Shown here: one piece after another, positions 35,372 through 43,927 of the stretch
Layout of the letters: each line of letters opens with the position of its first letter
Position numbering within the stretch: the stretch's first letter is position 1
The notes under the pieces: model-generated
Databases searched by the model: none
The model's input: the letters and a program-made list of their open reading frames with translations, nothing else
What the model was told of the DNA's origin: nothing
Program-made: the position numbers and the translations under genes
Source: Methylobacterium sp. E-065
Lineage (GTDB): Bacteria; Pseudomonadota; Alphaproteobacteria; Rhizobiales; Beijerinckiaceae
Direction of reading: 5' to 3'
Length of the DNA stretch: 64,000 nt
NCBI RefSeq assembly: GCF_022829605.1
Contig: NZ_JAKSYD010000253.1
Span: 62,001-126,000 of the forward strand

Positions 35372-35373
35372 GC

Positions 35374-36390
35374 ATGGCGGCGACCCCACCCAGCGCGGAC
35401 CGGGACTGGCAGGGCTTCGCCCGGTTCCTGCTGCTGTCGGTGGCCGGCGTATTCGTGGCCTATCTGGCGCTGGCGGTGCTGGTCGATCCCTACGATACCG
35501 GCCGCTCGACCCTGCTGTCCCGCGGCGCCGTCCGGCCGCAGGGCCCGCGCACCGCCTCGGCCGTGCGCGGGCGCGATCCGGCCTATACCGGTGCGGTGAT
35601 CGGCAATTCTCACATCCAACTGATCGAGCCGGCGACGCTGACCCGGCTCACCGGCATCCCGTTTGTCCAGCTCTCGGTGCCGGCGACTGGCCCGATCGAG
35701 CAATTCGCGGTGCTCGATTGGTATCTGCAGCACCACGCCCGGCCCGAAGCTCTCGTCCTCTCGGCCGATGCCTTCTGGTGTGCCGACGATCCCACTTTCC
35801 CGAGTGAGCACGGGTTTCCCTACTGGCTGCTCGGAGGCTGGCCCGACTACCTGAACGGCCTCATCCGCTTCCCGGCCGCTCAGGAGACGATCAACCGGCT
35901 CGGCTGGCTGCTGAATCCACGGCACAAGACGGCCGCGGCCGATGGCTGGTGGGACTACGAGCGCAATTACCTCAGCCAGGGCTTCGGTATCGACCCGGCC
36001 AAGAAGGCGGCCCTTGAGAAGCCCGCCAGCCCCACGCCGGAGCCGCATCACGGGGGCCCGTTCCCGATCGCCGCCCGGCTGCGGGCCGAACTCGCGCGGA
36101 TCCCCGCGCGAACGCCGGTGGTGATCGTCTTCCCCCCGGTCTACGCACGCGCGGAACCGCCGGCTGGCAGCCCTCGGGCGGTGGCCGAGGCGGCCTGCCG
36201 CGCCGAAGTCCGAGCCGCGCTGTCGGAGCATCCGTCGAGCACGGTGGTGGATTGGCGCGATGGGCGCCCCGAGGCCGGGGATCCCGACCTGTTCTTCGAC
36301 CAGACGCATTACAGGCTGCCGCTCGCCCGCATCCTGACCACGGACATCGCCGACGCGATTGTTCGCTTGCGAACACGGATGACAGACTAA
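35374..36390 (+). CDS. SGNH/GDSL-like membrane-anchored partner of the MBOAT acyltransferase
   Basis: About 338 residues with one N-terminal membrane helix (FLLLSVAGVFVAYLALAVLV) and a periplasmic domain. VIGNSHIQLIEP resembles the SGNH nucleophile block with its serine. Near the C-terminus, VVDWRDGRPEAGD followed by LFFDQTHYRLPLA gives the paired Asp and His of the catalytic triad. The FGIDPAKK region is unremarkable. The gene follows the MBOAT gene by two bases, the same pairing as AlgI with AlgJ/AlgX or DltB with DltD. It should act in O-acylation of a surface polysaccharide; the target polymer is not identifiable here. Confidence 0.82.
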   Translation: MAATPPSADRDWQGFARFLLLSVAGVFVAYLALAVLVDPYDTGRSTLLSRGAVRPQGPRTASAVRGRDPAYTGAVIGNSHIQLIEPATLTRLTGIPFVQLSVPATGPIEQFAVLDWYLQHHARPEALVLSADAFWCADDPTFPSEHGFPYWLLGGWPDYLNGLIRFPAAQETINRLGWLLNPRHKTAAADGWWDYERNYLSQGFGIDPAKKAALEKPASPTPEPHHGGPFPIAARLRAELARIPARTPVVIVFPPVYARAEPPAGSPRAVAEAACRAEVRAALSEHPSSTVVDWRDGRPEAGDPDLFFDQTHYRLPLARILTTDIADAIVRLRTRMTD

Positions 36391-36564
36391 AAGGTCTGTA
36401 CCGTGACCGGATTGCCGCACGCGGCGGTACAGTGGGGGGCGCCTTCACATGGCGAGTCCCGGGCGCGTTGTCGCGATAGACCGCCTCGACTATACGGCAC
36501 CTCACGTTATCGCCGCGCACCGGCCATCCCCTGGTGGGCGGCTCGATTCCAGCGAGGGTGACGC

Positions 36565-36984
36565 ATGGCGAAGGTGACGCTGGAGGACGGCTACGTCCCG
36601 TCCGACGACGAGCCCTTCATGAACGACCGGCAGCGCGAATACTTCCGGCGCAAGCTGCTGAGCTGGAAGACCGATATCCTGCGCGAAGCGCAGGACACCC
36701 TGGTCGCGCTCCAGAGCGAGAACGAGAATCATCCGGATCTCGCCGACCGCGCCTCATCGGAGACCGACCGGTCGATCGAGCTGCGGGCGCGGGACCGCCA
36801 GCGCAAGCTCACCGGCAAGATCGACGCCGCGCTCGCCCGGCTGGAGGACGGCTCCTACGGCTTCTGCGAGGAGACCGGCGAGCCGATCTCCCTGCGCCGC
36901 CTCGATGCCCGACCGATCGCGACCCTATCGCTGGAAGCCCAGGAGCGCCACGAGCGGCGCGAGCGGGTCTACCGGGACGATTGA
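36565..36984 (+). CDS. dksA: RNA polymerase-binding transcription factor DksA
   Basis: The 139-residue protein has the DksA coiled coil (FRRKLLSWKTDILREAQDTL and DRASSETDRSIELRARDRQR). The tip aspartate/alanine region is DLADRAS. The zinc-finger region reads GFCEETGEPISLRRLDARPI, then ATLSLEAQERHERRER, so only one cysteine remains of the usual four. Such single-cysteine DksA proteins are normal in alphaproteobacteria and probably fold without zinc. DksA enters the RNA polymerase secondary channel and works with ppGpp. A GCGAGGG ribosome site precedes ATG 36565. It is transcribed alone. Confidence 0.93.
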   Translation: MAKVTLEDGYVPSDDEPFMNDRQREYFRRKLLSWKTDILREAQDTLVALQSENENHPDLADRASSETDRSIELRARDRQRKLTGKIDAALARLEDGSYGFCEETGEPISLRRLDARPIATLSLEAQERHERRERVYRDD

Positions 36985-37072
36985 GCCTTCGTCCGTCGGC
37001 ATTGCGAGGCGTCGCCGATCCTGCGGAGGCGACCACTGATTCGCCCACGGGTCGATCAGGCGCTGGCTCGGC

Positions 37073-38860
37073 TTACTGCGTCAGACGCAGCGCGCCGATG
37101 CTCGACTGGATCTTCTGAAACGCCGCGATCAGGTCGTCCGCGGTGTTGGCGATGAAGAACTGGCTTGCCGAGGAGGCGCAGTTCTTCAGGAGCGTCTGGC
37201 CCGCCGCATCGATCGGGTCGGTCGAGACGCTGAACCCGATCGTATAGATCGAGATGTTGACCGCCTTCGCGTTGGCGCAGGCCGTGGCAGTCAATGCGTC
37301 GAGCGCGTTCCGGGCGCTGTTGGCGTCCGAGACGTTCTGGTACTGCCCCGGCGGCATCCGCGGATTGGCGCTCGTCTGGTTGGCGTTCTGGAAGTAGCCG
37401 GCCGAGAAATACAGCGATCCGGTCGGCGCGCTGGGATTGGCCGTCCAGCTGTTCGTGCCGTCGGTCATCAGGATCATGATCTTGTTGATCGCCGTAGCGT
37501 TCGATGAACTCGAGGTCGTCGTGTAGGCCGCCGGCGCGGCCGCGGCCGGATTGATGGAAGCATAGCTGGACGAGAAGACGCTGACCGGCGAGAGCGTCCG
37601 CCAGCCCCACATGAGGCCCTCGAAGATATTGGTCGAGCCCAGCGGCGCCATGTTGCCGATGAGGCTCTTGAGCGCGGTCTGGTTGCTGGTGAGCGGCAGG
37701 AGCGGCTGCGTCGTGCAACCGAAATTCGGTCCGCTGGGGATCCCGAGATAGGTGCTGGACGTGGCGTTGCGTGGGTTCACGTATTTGCACGCTCGGGCCA
37801 GGGCGGCATCGTAAGACAAGCTCGAATTCATCGAGCAAGTGCCGAGGAAGCTGCTGTTGTCGTCGTCGATGTAGCTGTTGTACGATCGCCAATAGCCTGA
37901 ACTGTCATTGTAGTCGCGATAGGTGTTGCTCGCATCGCCCGGCTCGTCGGGGGCGAACAACGGGACGAAATAGGAATCCTTATTGGCAGAGGTCGGGGCG
38001 GCGTCCTGGGTGTTCAGCGGATAAGGCAGCGATTCCAAGCATCCGCCCCAGCCCCACCCGCTGACACCGCTGCTCTGCAGCTTTGTGAAGATGTCGAACC
38101 GGTTCGCGAAGCCGGACGCGCTGGCATTGAGAACGTTGGTCCAGTGATAGCTGGACTGCCCGTTCTGGTCGATCCAGCTCGCGGTCCGATAGATCGTCGG
38201 ATTGACCGCCACGGCCCCGGCGAACGGCACGATGGAGATCCGGGTCGCGCTGCTGAAGGACGAGTTGGTGTAGACGTAGTTGACGAAGTTCGTCGCGGCC
38301 TGCTGCACCGCCTGCAGCTTCGACTGGCCGCCGCTCGACGCGGCCATCGACCCCGTATTGTCGAGCACCAGCGCGATCTCGAAGGTCTTCGGGATCGGCG
38401 TGGCGCATTGAGACGTGGCGCCCGGGTTGATGCGCGTGGTGCCGGTCAGCTTGCCGAAGAAGGTCGTCGACAGCTTGTGCGCCGTCAGGGTGATCTGGCG
38501 TGGGTTGCTGGTGATGGCCAGCGGGTCGACGACGAGGTTGGGCGCCCCCATGGCACCGATCATCGTCGTCTGGGCCAGGGCGTTCAGGTCGGCCGGGGTC
38601 GCGGTCGCGGGCGTCTGGCAGAGGAGCAGCGCGGTGGCGTCCGTCGCGGCTTGGAGCTTCGTTTCCAGCCGCGTCGCGAAACCGTAGTCGATGGCCGCAC
38701 CGCTGAGCATGAGCATCGGCACGCTCATGAAAGCGAACAGGAGCGCCACGTTGCCGCGGCGGTCTCGGGTGAAGCGGTGGGGTGCGTTACGGAGCCGACT
38801 TATCGCACGCCGCTGCGTTCGCGCCGGGCAACACCACCTCAGTGTAGATATTGTTCCCAT
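37073..38860 (-). CDS. TadG-like pilus assembly protein with von Willebrand A domain
   Basis: About 595 residues. After a basic start, the Flp-type leader region reads RDRRGNVALLFAFMSVPMLM, then the single helix LMLSGAAIDYGFATRLETKL. The vWA metal-ion site is DNTGSM in FEIALVLDNTGSMAASSGGQ, and the second vWA element is MILMTDGTNSW. A large serine/asparagine-rich insertion lies between. It is predicted to sit in the inner membrane with the vWA domain outside, as a Tad pilus minor pseudopilin. The start is unsettled: ATG 38860 overlaps the upstream gene by 74 bases, and ATG 38923 adds more. No nearer ATG, GTG or TTG precedes the helix. Confidence 0.85.
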   Translation of the reverse strand: MGTISTLRWCCPARTQRRAISRLRNAPHRFTRDRRGNVALLFAFMSVPMLMLSGAAIDYGFATRLETKLQAATDATALLLCQTPATATPADLNALAQTTMIGAMGAPNLVVDPLAITSNPRQITLTAHKLSTTFFGKLTGTTRINPGATSQCATPIPKTFEIALVLDNTGSMAASSGGQSKLQAVQQAATNFVNYVYTNSSFSSATRISIVPFAGAVAVNPTIYRTASWIDQNGQSSYHWTNVLNASASGFANRFDIFTKLQSSGVSGWGWGGCLESLPYPLNTQDAAPTSANKDSYFVPLFAPDEPGDASNTYRDYNDSSGYWRSYNSYIDDDNSSFLGTCSMNSSLSYDAALARACKYVNPRNATSSTYLGIPSGPNFGCTTQPLLPLTSNQTALKSLIGNMAPLGSTNIFEGLMWGWRTLSPVSVFSSSYASINPAAAAPAAYTTTSSSSNATAINKIMILMTDGTNSWTANPSAPTGSLYFSAGYFQNANQTSANPRMPPGQYQNVSDANSARNALDALTATACANAKAVNISIYTIGFSVSTDPIDAAGQTLLKNCASSASQFFIANTADDLIAAFQKIQSSIGALRLTQ

Positions 38861-39434
38861 AGGTTTTACCGCCCCGCGTTGGCCATGGAACGACGCTGGA
38901 GAAGGTGATGGTGCCGCTGACACCCTTGGCGAGCTTCACCAGGGCGCTTCCGATCATCGGTGCATACGGGATGCTGACCTCGGCAAGGACGTAGCGCATG
39001 CCGAGAGTCTGATAGCCGGGCGGTACGGTGAGGCCGGTCGCCAGACCGGTGCTGCGCGGCGTGGCGTTGCCGGTGGCATAGCTGGAGCAGACGGTCGGGA
39101 TCAGGGTCGAGCCCGAAAGTCCGACGCCCATCGCGCTGACTACAATCTTCGCATCCGCGGTGTTGAATGGGCGCATCACCGTTGTCGCCGAGGCGAAGAT
39201 GTCGGTCATCAGGGGCGTACTGATCGGATTCTTGGTATCGCCCTGCGCGGTCAGATCGGCGACCGTGCGGGCAAGCACGGTCAGCTTTCGCCACTCGTCG
39301 AGGGCATGGGCCAGTTCGGTCATGCCGGCCCAGATCGCCAGCAGGACCGGCAGGATGACGGCGAACTCGACGGCAGCCGTGCCGCGGCGATCGCGCCGCA
39401 ACTGCCTGGCCTTGCGCGGCAGGCGCCTCAGCAT
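38787..39434 (-). CDS. TadE-like minor pseudopilin (second of the pair)
   Basis: A 215-residue protein with the TadE signature after a basic leader: LRRDRRGTAAVEFAVILPVL, then LAIWAGMTELAHALDEWRKL. This is a single N-terminal membrane helix with a conserved glutamate. The rest is a periplasmic domain (VSAMGVGLSGSTLIPTVC, with one late cysteine near KSAP). It overlaps the preceding gene by seven bases (39428-39434) and the TadG-like gene follows it, so the three form one transcript. TadE proteins assist assembly or secretion of Flp pili; here no Flp pilin or TadA ATPase is adjacent. Confidence 0.85.
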   Translation of the reverse strand: MLRRLPRKARQLRRDRRGTAAVEFAVILPVLLAIWAGMTELAHALDEWRKLTVLARTVADLTAQGDTKNPISTPLMTDIFASATTVMRPFNTADAKIVVSAMGVGLSGSTLIPTVCSSYATGNATPRSTGLATGLTVPPGYQTLGMRYVLAEVSIPYAPMIGSALVKLAKGVSGTITFSSVVPWPTRGGKTYGNNIYTEVVLPGANAAACDKSAP

Positions 39435-40060
39435 GGGCTCGCCCCGTTCGTCTGGTACGGTTCGGTGCGGAACACCGCGGTCGAGATCAGCAGGCTCGAT
39501 CCGGCACCGCTGCCGGTCGTGAACTGCCGGGTGTTGAGCCCCATGAGGTTGAAGAAGGTCGGGAATTGCACGGCCGCGGTGACGATCACGATCGTCCCCG
39601 GCGCGGCGCAAGCGTAGTTCGTGCCGAATTTGGTGTTCCATGTGCCGGTCGTGCTGTTGACCGGGATCGTCGGGCTCGCGCTTGAAAACGTGCTCGAGGT
39701 CGTGACGTCGATCTTGACGTTCTGACAATTGAAGATGTTGACGATGGTGGCGTTGGCCGGGCCGCACATCGTGGTCTTCAGAGCCGCCAGAAGCTTGGTC
39801 GCGTCGGTCTGCCCGGCATTCGCCTGCTGGAATTCACCCGTGAAGATCGAGCGGACGGCGTTCTGCAAGGACCGGTCGAAATTCTGTGTGGCCCAGATTT
39901 GGAGAAGGACCTGAAAGATCGCGCCGCAGAGGGCGAGGAAGGGCAGGCTCACCAGAGCGAATTCCACCGCGGCGGCACCATCGGCCGCGCCACGGAGGCG
40001 TGCCAGATGCCGACCCAACGTTCTGCCTCGATCGGGAAACCCTGGTTTTATGTCCGTCAT
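39428..40060 (-). CDS. TadE-like minor pseudopilin (first of the pair)
   Basis: A 210-residue protein with leader RLRGAADGAAAVEFALVSLP, then FLALCGAIFQVLLQIWATQN. It has the same layout as the next gene but a distinct C-terminal domain (NATIVNIFNCQNVKIDVTTS, IVIVTAAVQFPTFFNLMGL). ATG 40060 (MTDIKPGF) is chosen; ATG 40081 would add seven unconserved residues. It is the first gene of the tadE-tadE-tadG unit. The 200-base gap upstream is AT-richer than average, with the likely promoter near 40090-40140. The unit is separate from any main Tad locus. Confidence 0.85.
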   Translation of the reverse strand: MTDIKPGFPDRGRTLGRHLARLRGAADGAAAVEFALVSLPFLALCGAIFQVLLQIWATQNFDRSLQNAVRSIFTGEFQQANAGQTDATKLLAALKTTMCGPANATIVNIFNCQNVKIDVTTSSTFSSASPTIPVNSTTGTWNTKFGTNYACAAPGTIVIVTAAVQFPTFFNLMGLNTRQFTTGSGAGSSLLISTAVFRTEPYQTNGASPC

Positions 40061-40267
40061 GCGCTGTGAATTACGCAGCAATAGTCTCGTGTATCTTCGT
40101 AGGATCGAGCTTTTACCAAAGACTTAATACGATTGCTGGGGTCGGCCCGGAACGAAACTTATCCCACCGGTTCCGGCCCGATCGCGCCGGCTCGGAGCGT
40201 CCCCACGCACGATTGACGGTCGAGTGAGCTGCACCACTTCCGGGTGCAGGCTTGGCCGGAGATCTCC

Positions 40268-40681
40268 ATGAAACGCCCCCTGACCGCGATCGTGGCCGCC
40301 ACGGTCGCGGCCCTTACGCTGGCGGGTTGCGATCAGCCGAAGCCGGGACCGGCCGGCCCGCCCGGGCCGAAGGGCGATCAGGGGCCGCCGGGACCGCAGG
40401 GTCCTGCCGGCCTGAACGGGGCGACGGGCGAACGTGGAGTTACAGGTGAACGGGGCCCGCCCGGGCCCACGGGGCCGGCAGGTCCGGCCGTAAACAGCCA
40501 GATCCGGCTGGATGTCGCCTGCCGACGCGACGAGGAGTTGATCGGCGCCTATTGCCGGGGCATGGCGGTGCTGCCGTCCGTCACCGTTACGGACGGCGTC
40601 GCCACGGTCGGCTGCCTCGACATGACCGCGAAGGCCGCCAAGGCTGCCCAGCCTGTCGCGGTCTGCATGAAGAAGCCGTGA
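40268..40681 (+). CDS. Collagen-like lipoprotein
   Basis: A 137-residue lipoprotein. The lipobox is LTLAGC, with Cys21 as the modified residue. Residues 27-74 are 16 uninterrupted Gly-X-Y triplets, proline-rich, such as GPAGPPGPKGDQ and GPPGPTGPAGPA. The C-terminal 60 residues hold four cysteines (two around VACRRDEELIGAYCRG) and may form a disulfide-stabilised domain. Collagen-like triplets make trimeric triple helices, so the protein may form a short stalk on the membrane. ATG 40268 gives the normal signal peptide; an upstream frame to 40244 adds nothing. The next gene overlaps its stop by one base (TGATG). Confidence 0.88.
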   Translation: MKRPLTAIVAATVAALTLAGCDQPKPGPAGPPGPKGDQGPPGPQGPAGLNGATGERGVTGERGPPGPTGPAGPAVNSQIRLDVACRRDEELIGAYCRGMAVLPSVTVTDGVATVGCLDMTAKAAKAAQPVAVCMKKP

Positions 40682-41151
40682 TGAGAGCCCTGGTCTCCGC
40701 CTTCCTGGCAGCGCTGGTCTCCACTGCCGCCTGCGCCCAATCGGTCGTCCCCAGCGAGCGCGCGGCCATCGACCTCGTACGCGACCGCCGCACCGCCGGG
40801 TTCGCCACCGTCGCCCAGACCCTGGCCTATGCCGAGCGCGTCACTGGCGGAGCCTTCAGCTTCGGCGGCTACCGCGTCGATTACCGCCCGGAGGCGCCCT
40901 TCGCCCGGGTGCGGATCTGCTACCGGCTGGGGATCGATCCGCCGACCTGCGGCCTCGATTACCGGGTTGCCGTGAATCCCGCCCATGTCGAGCCGTCCGA
41001 CCGCTACGACGGCCTCACCCGCGATCTCGAACACGGGCCCCGCGCCTTCCTGCGGGCGTTGGCCCGCGATGTCGACCTCCAACGCCAGCCCGCGATCCTG
41101 CGGAAGATCCAGGCGGCGCTCGACCCGTACAACCCCTACGACTGGCGCTAA
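40681..41151 (+). CDS. Exported protein of unknown function, coupled to the collagen-like gene
   Basis: A 156-residue protein with a Sec signal (MRALVSAFLAALVSTAACAQ). It then has a charged domain with FSFGGYRVDYRPEAPFARVR and two cysteines (VRICYRLGIDPPTCGLDYRV), possibly disulfide-linked. I recognise no family. Its ATG overlaps the stop of the collagen-like lipoprotein gene (TGATG at 40679-40683), so the two are translated together and probably act together in the periplasm. The C-terminus (AALDPYNPYDWR) is acidic and aromatic. It is convergent with the next gene, three bases away. Confidence 0.75.
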   Translation: MRALVSAFLAALVSTAACAQSVVPSERAAIDLVRDRRTAGFATVAQTLAYAERVTGGAFSFGGYRVDYRPEAPFARVRICYRLGIDPPTCGLDYRVAVNPAHVEPSDRYDGLTRDLEHGPRAFLRALARDVDLQRQPAILRKIQAALDPYNPYDWR

Positions 41152-41154
41152 AGT

Positions 41155-42432
41155 TTAGAAGAGGCGAGGCCAGCGCAGCAGACGCTCCGGCGCGAAGGCC
41201 GCCACCGGCACCGCCGGGCTCCGGCCGGTGGCGAGATCGGCGACGATCTCCCCGGTAATCGGGCCGGTGGACAGGCCGATATGGCCGTGGCCGAAGGCGA
41301 ACAACAATCCGTCGTGTCGGGGCGCCCGGCCGATCACGGGCATTCCGTCCGGCGTCGAGGGACGGGAGCCGAGCCACGGCGTATTGTCGAGGGGTCCGCC
41401 CAGCCGCAGGGTCCCGGCCGCTTCCTGGGAGGCCGCCTCGATCTGGGTATGATCCGGCGCGGCGTGGCTCGCGTTGAGTTCCACGCCCGACAGCACGCGC
41501 ACCCGGTGATCGCTCATCGGCGAGAGGATCGAGCCGGCGCCGGTATCGAGCACCGGCCGCGTCAGCGGCGGGCTCTCCGGATGCAGGGCGTAGTGGCGAT
41601 GGTAGCCGCGCTCGGCCGCCACCGCGAAGCGGTAGCCCAGCGGCCGCGCGATCGCTCCCGAGGCGGCGCCGGCCGCGAGAACCACCTGGCGGGCCCGGAC
41701 CGCACCGGACTCCAGATCGATCCGCCATCCGCCCGAATCGGGCGCCAGCCGCGCGACGCTGCCCCGGAGGCGCCGTCCGCCGAGGCCGGAAAAGAGCGCC
41801 TCGCAGGCTTCGATCAGGCGACCGGGCTCGCGAACCGAGCCGGTCTCGGTCAGCAGCATCGCCTTGGCGTAGGGTCGGACCACGGCCGGCTCCAGATCGC
41901 GCAGGGCCGCCGTATCGAGGATGTCGAAGACCACGCCGTGCCCGGCCAGGATCTCGCGCTCCAGGGCGGCCCCCGCGAAAGCCGCTTCGGTGCGGTAAGC
42001 CTTCAGCCATCCGGTTCGCTGCAGCCGGTCGCTCGTCCCGGCCCGGGCCGCGAGGCGTTCATGGGCCGGGTAGGCGGCACTCGTCAGCGGCAGCAGCGCT
42101 TCGGCGGCCCGGCGCCAGCGGGTGGCGCGGGCGCTCGCCAGGAAATGCGCCGTGTAGGGAAGGATCCGCGGCAAGTGCGCGTAGTTCAGGCGCAAACCAC
42201 GGTCGGCGTTGCGCAGATAGGCCGGGAGCTTGCCCCACAGGGCCGGGCTCGACATCGGCAGGATCGACCCACGGCTGACCACGCCGGCATTGCCGTAGGA
42301 GGTTCGGGCGCGGGCCTCGCCGGGATCGCACAGGACCACATCGAGGCCCCGATCCTTCAGCGCGATGGCGCTGGCGAGACCGACCATCCCGCCGCCGATC
42401 ACCACGATGTCGGCCGTCTCGTCCGTCGCCAT
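41155..42432 (-). CDS. FAD-dependent D-amino-acid dehydrogenase-like oxidoreductase
   Basis: The 425-residue protein begins with a Rossmann dinucleotide fold, DIVVIGGGMVGLASAIALKD, and continues with VVLCDPGEARARTSYGNAG. The C-terminal RPSTPDGMPVIGRAPRHDGL, then FAFGHGHIGLSTGPITGEIV, is typical of the DadA/DAO group. DadA oxidises D-amino acids, passing electrons to the respiratory chain from the inner face of the membrane. The substrate here is not known; hydroxyproline and other epimer-catabolic enzymes are similar. ATG 42432 is chosen; the upstream frame runs antisense through gltX and is not coding. The gene is divergent from gltX. Confidence 0.85.
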   Translation of the reverse strand: MATDETADIVVIGGGMVGLASAIALKDRGLDVVLCDPGEARARTSYGNAGVVSRGSILPMSSPALWGKLPAYLRNADRGLRLNYAHLPRILPYTAHFLASARATRWRRAAEALLPLTSAAYPAHERLAARAGTSDRLQRTGWLKAYRTEAAFAGAALEREILAGHGVVFDILDTAALRDLEPAVVRPYAKAMLLTETGSVREPGRLIEACEALFSGLGGRRLRGSVARLAPDSGGWRIDLESGAVRARQVVLAAGAASGAIARPLGYRFAVAAERGYHRHYALHPESPPLTRPVLDTGAGSILSPMSDHRVRVLSGVELNASHAAPDHTQIEAASQEAAGTLRLGGPLDNTPWLGSRPSTPDGMPVIGRAPRHDGLLFAFGHGHIGLSTGPITGEIVADLATGRSPAVPVAAFAPERLLRWPRLF

Positions 42433-42585
42433 CGAGCCTTGTCCCGCGCAGCGCCAAGCGCAGCCTTCTGACCGGTTTCCACGCCCCTGGGTAGCGCCTT
42501 CCCGGTGGGCCGCCATGAGCCGGGCGAGGGGCAAAGACCATGAAGTCCTGCGCCATCGGCCCCAAGATCGGCTATGGAGCGGACC

Positions 42586-43926
42586 ATGACTCTCGTTCGC
42601 TTCGCTCCTTCGCCGACCGGCTACCTCCATATCGGCAATGCCCGTCCGGCCCTGCTGAACGCGCTGTTCGCCCGCCGGACCGGCGGACGCTTCCTGCTGC
42701 GCCTCGACGACACCGATGCGGAACGCTCGACCGAGGCCTTCGCCCAGGCGATTCATGAGGATCTCGCGTGGCTCGGCATCAAGCCCGATCTGTTCGCCCG
42801 GCAGAGCGACCGGAAGGCGCAGCACGATACCGCCGCCAATCGCCTGCGCGCCGCGGGCCGGCTCTACCCATGCTACGAGACCCAGGAGGAGCTGGAGCGT
42901 CGCCGCAAGCGCCAGCTCGGCCGTAACCAGCCGCCGATCTACGACCGGGCGGCGCTCAAGCTCACCGCTGAAGAGCGTGCCACCCTGGAAGCCGATGGGC
43001 GGCGACCGCACTGGCGCTTCCTTTTGGAGGCCCGGACCGTGACGTGGGACGACCTCGTCCGTGGCCCGGCCCATGTCGATTGCGCGTCGCTGTCCGATCC
43101 GGTGCTGATCCGCGGCGACGGCAGCTACCTCTACACGCTGCCCTCGGTCGTGGACGACGCCGACCTGGGAATCACCCACGTCATCCGCGGCGAGGACCAC
43201 GTCACCAACACCGGTGTGCAGGTGCAGATCTTCGAGGCACTGGGCGCCGCCGTTCCGATCTTCGGCCACCACAACCTGCTCACGACCGCAGACGGGGAGG
43301 GACTATCGAAGCGGCTCGGCCACCTGTCGCTGCGCGGCCTGCGCGAGGCCGGCTACGAGCCCGCCGCGGTGCGCTCCCTCGCCGTCCTGACCGGCTCCGC
43401 CGAATCCGTCCGGGCGGTCCCCGACCTCGACACTTTGGCCGGCCTGATCGACCTCGCCGAGATCTCGCGGGCGCCGGCCCGGTTCGACACCGCGGAGCTC
43501 GACGGTCTCAACGCACGCCTCGTCCACGCCATGCCGTACGCGGATGTTTCCGATCGGCTGGAGGACCTTGGAATTCCAGCGGATCGCGCGGAGGCGTTCT
43601 GGCTGGCGGTGCGGGCCAATCTCAACCGGGTCGCGGAGGCGGCCGAGTGGTGGCGGGTCGTCGCCGGTTCGGTCGAGCCGGTGCTGAGCGAGCCGGCGGT
43701 GATCGCGGCTGCGCAGGACAGTCTGCCGCCCGAGCCGTTCGGCCCCGAGACCTGGAAAGCCTGGACGACCGAGATCCGGACGCGAACCGGGGCAAAGGGC
43801 AAGGGCCTGTTCATGCCGCTGCGGCTCGCGCTCACCGGGCTGGAGCATGGGCCTGATCTCGCCGGTCTGCTGCCGCTGATCGGGCGGGACCGGGCGGCGC
43901 GGCGGCTGGCGGGTGAGGCGGCCTGA
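42586..43926 (+). CDS. gltX: Glutamyl-tRNA synthetase
   Basis: A class I aminoacyl-tRNA synthetase of about 446 residues. The HIGH motif is HIGN in FAPSPTGYLHIGNARPALLN and the KMSKS-type motif is LSKRLG in DGEGLSKRLGHLSL. The family motif LIRGDGSYLYTLPSVVDDAD is intact. The C-terminal anticodon domain has TRTGAKGKGLFMPLRLALTG. Alphaproteobacteria often have two GltX enzymes, one charging tRNA-Glu and one involved in tRNA-Gln; which one this is cannot be told here. ATG 42586 is preferred (MTLVRFAPS); ATG 42574 adds four residues. The spacing from the divergent oxidoreductase gene is about 150 bases. Confidence 0.9.
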   Translation: MTLVRFAPSPTGYLHIGNARPALLNALFARRTGGRFLLRLDDTDAERSTEAFAQAIHEDLAWLGIKPDLFARQSDRKAQHDTAANRLRAAGRLYPCYETQEELERRRKRQLGRNQPPIYDRAALKLTAEERATLEADGRRPHWRFLLEARTVTWDDLVRGPAHVDCASLSDPVLIRGDGSYLYTLPSVVDDADLGITHVIRGEDHVTNTGVQVQIFEALGAAVPIFGHHNLLTTADGEGLSKRLGHLSLRGLREAGYEPAAVRSLAVLTGSAESVRAVPDLDTLAGLIDLAEISRAPARFDTAELDGLNARLVHAMPYADVSDRLEDLGIPADRAEAFWLAVRANLNRVAEAAEWWRVVAGSVEPVLSEPAVIAAAQDSLPPEPFGPETWKAWTTEIRTRTGAKGKGLFMPLRLALTGLEHGPDLAGLLPLIGRDRAARRLAGEAA

Positions 43927-43927
43927 G

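Noticed and set aside
33778..35373. Long plus-strand frame preceding the SGNH-like gene
   Set aside because: It overlaps the conserved MBOAT gene in another frame; only the part after 35374 is real.
36520..36560. GGCTCGATTCC, resembling a tRNA T-loop
   Set aside because: No matching acceptor, D or anticodon stems could be drawn around it.
42433..43272. N-terminal extension of the D-amino-acid dehydrogenase frame
   Set aside because: It lies antisense to gltX and lacks conservation; the Rossmann fold begins after 42432.
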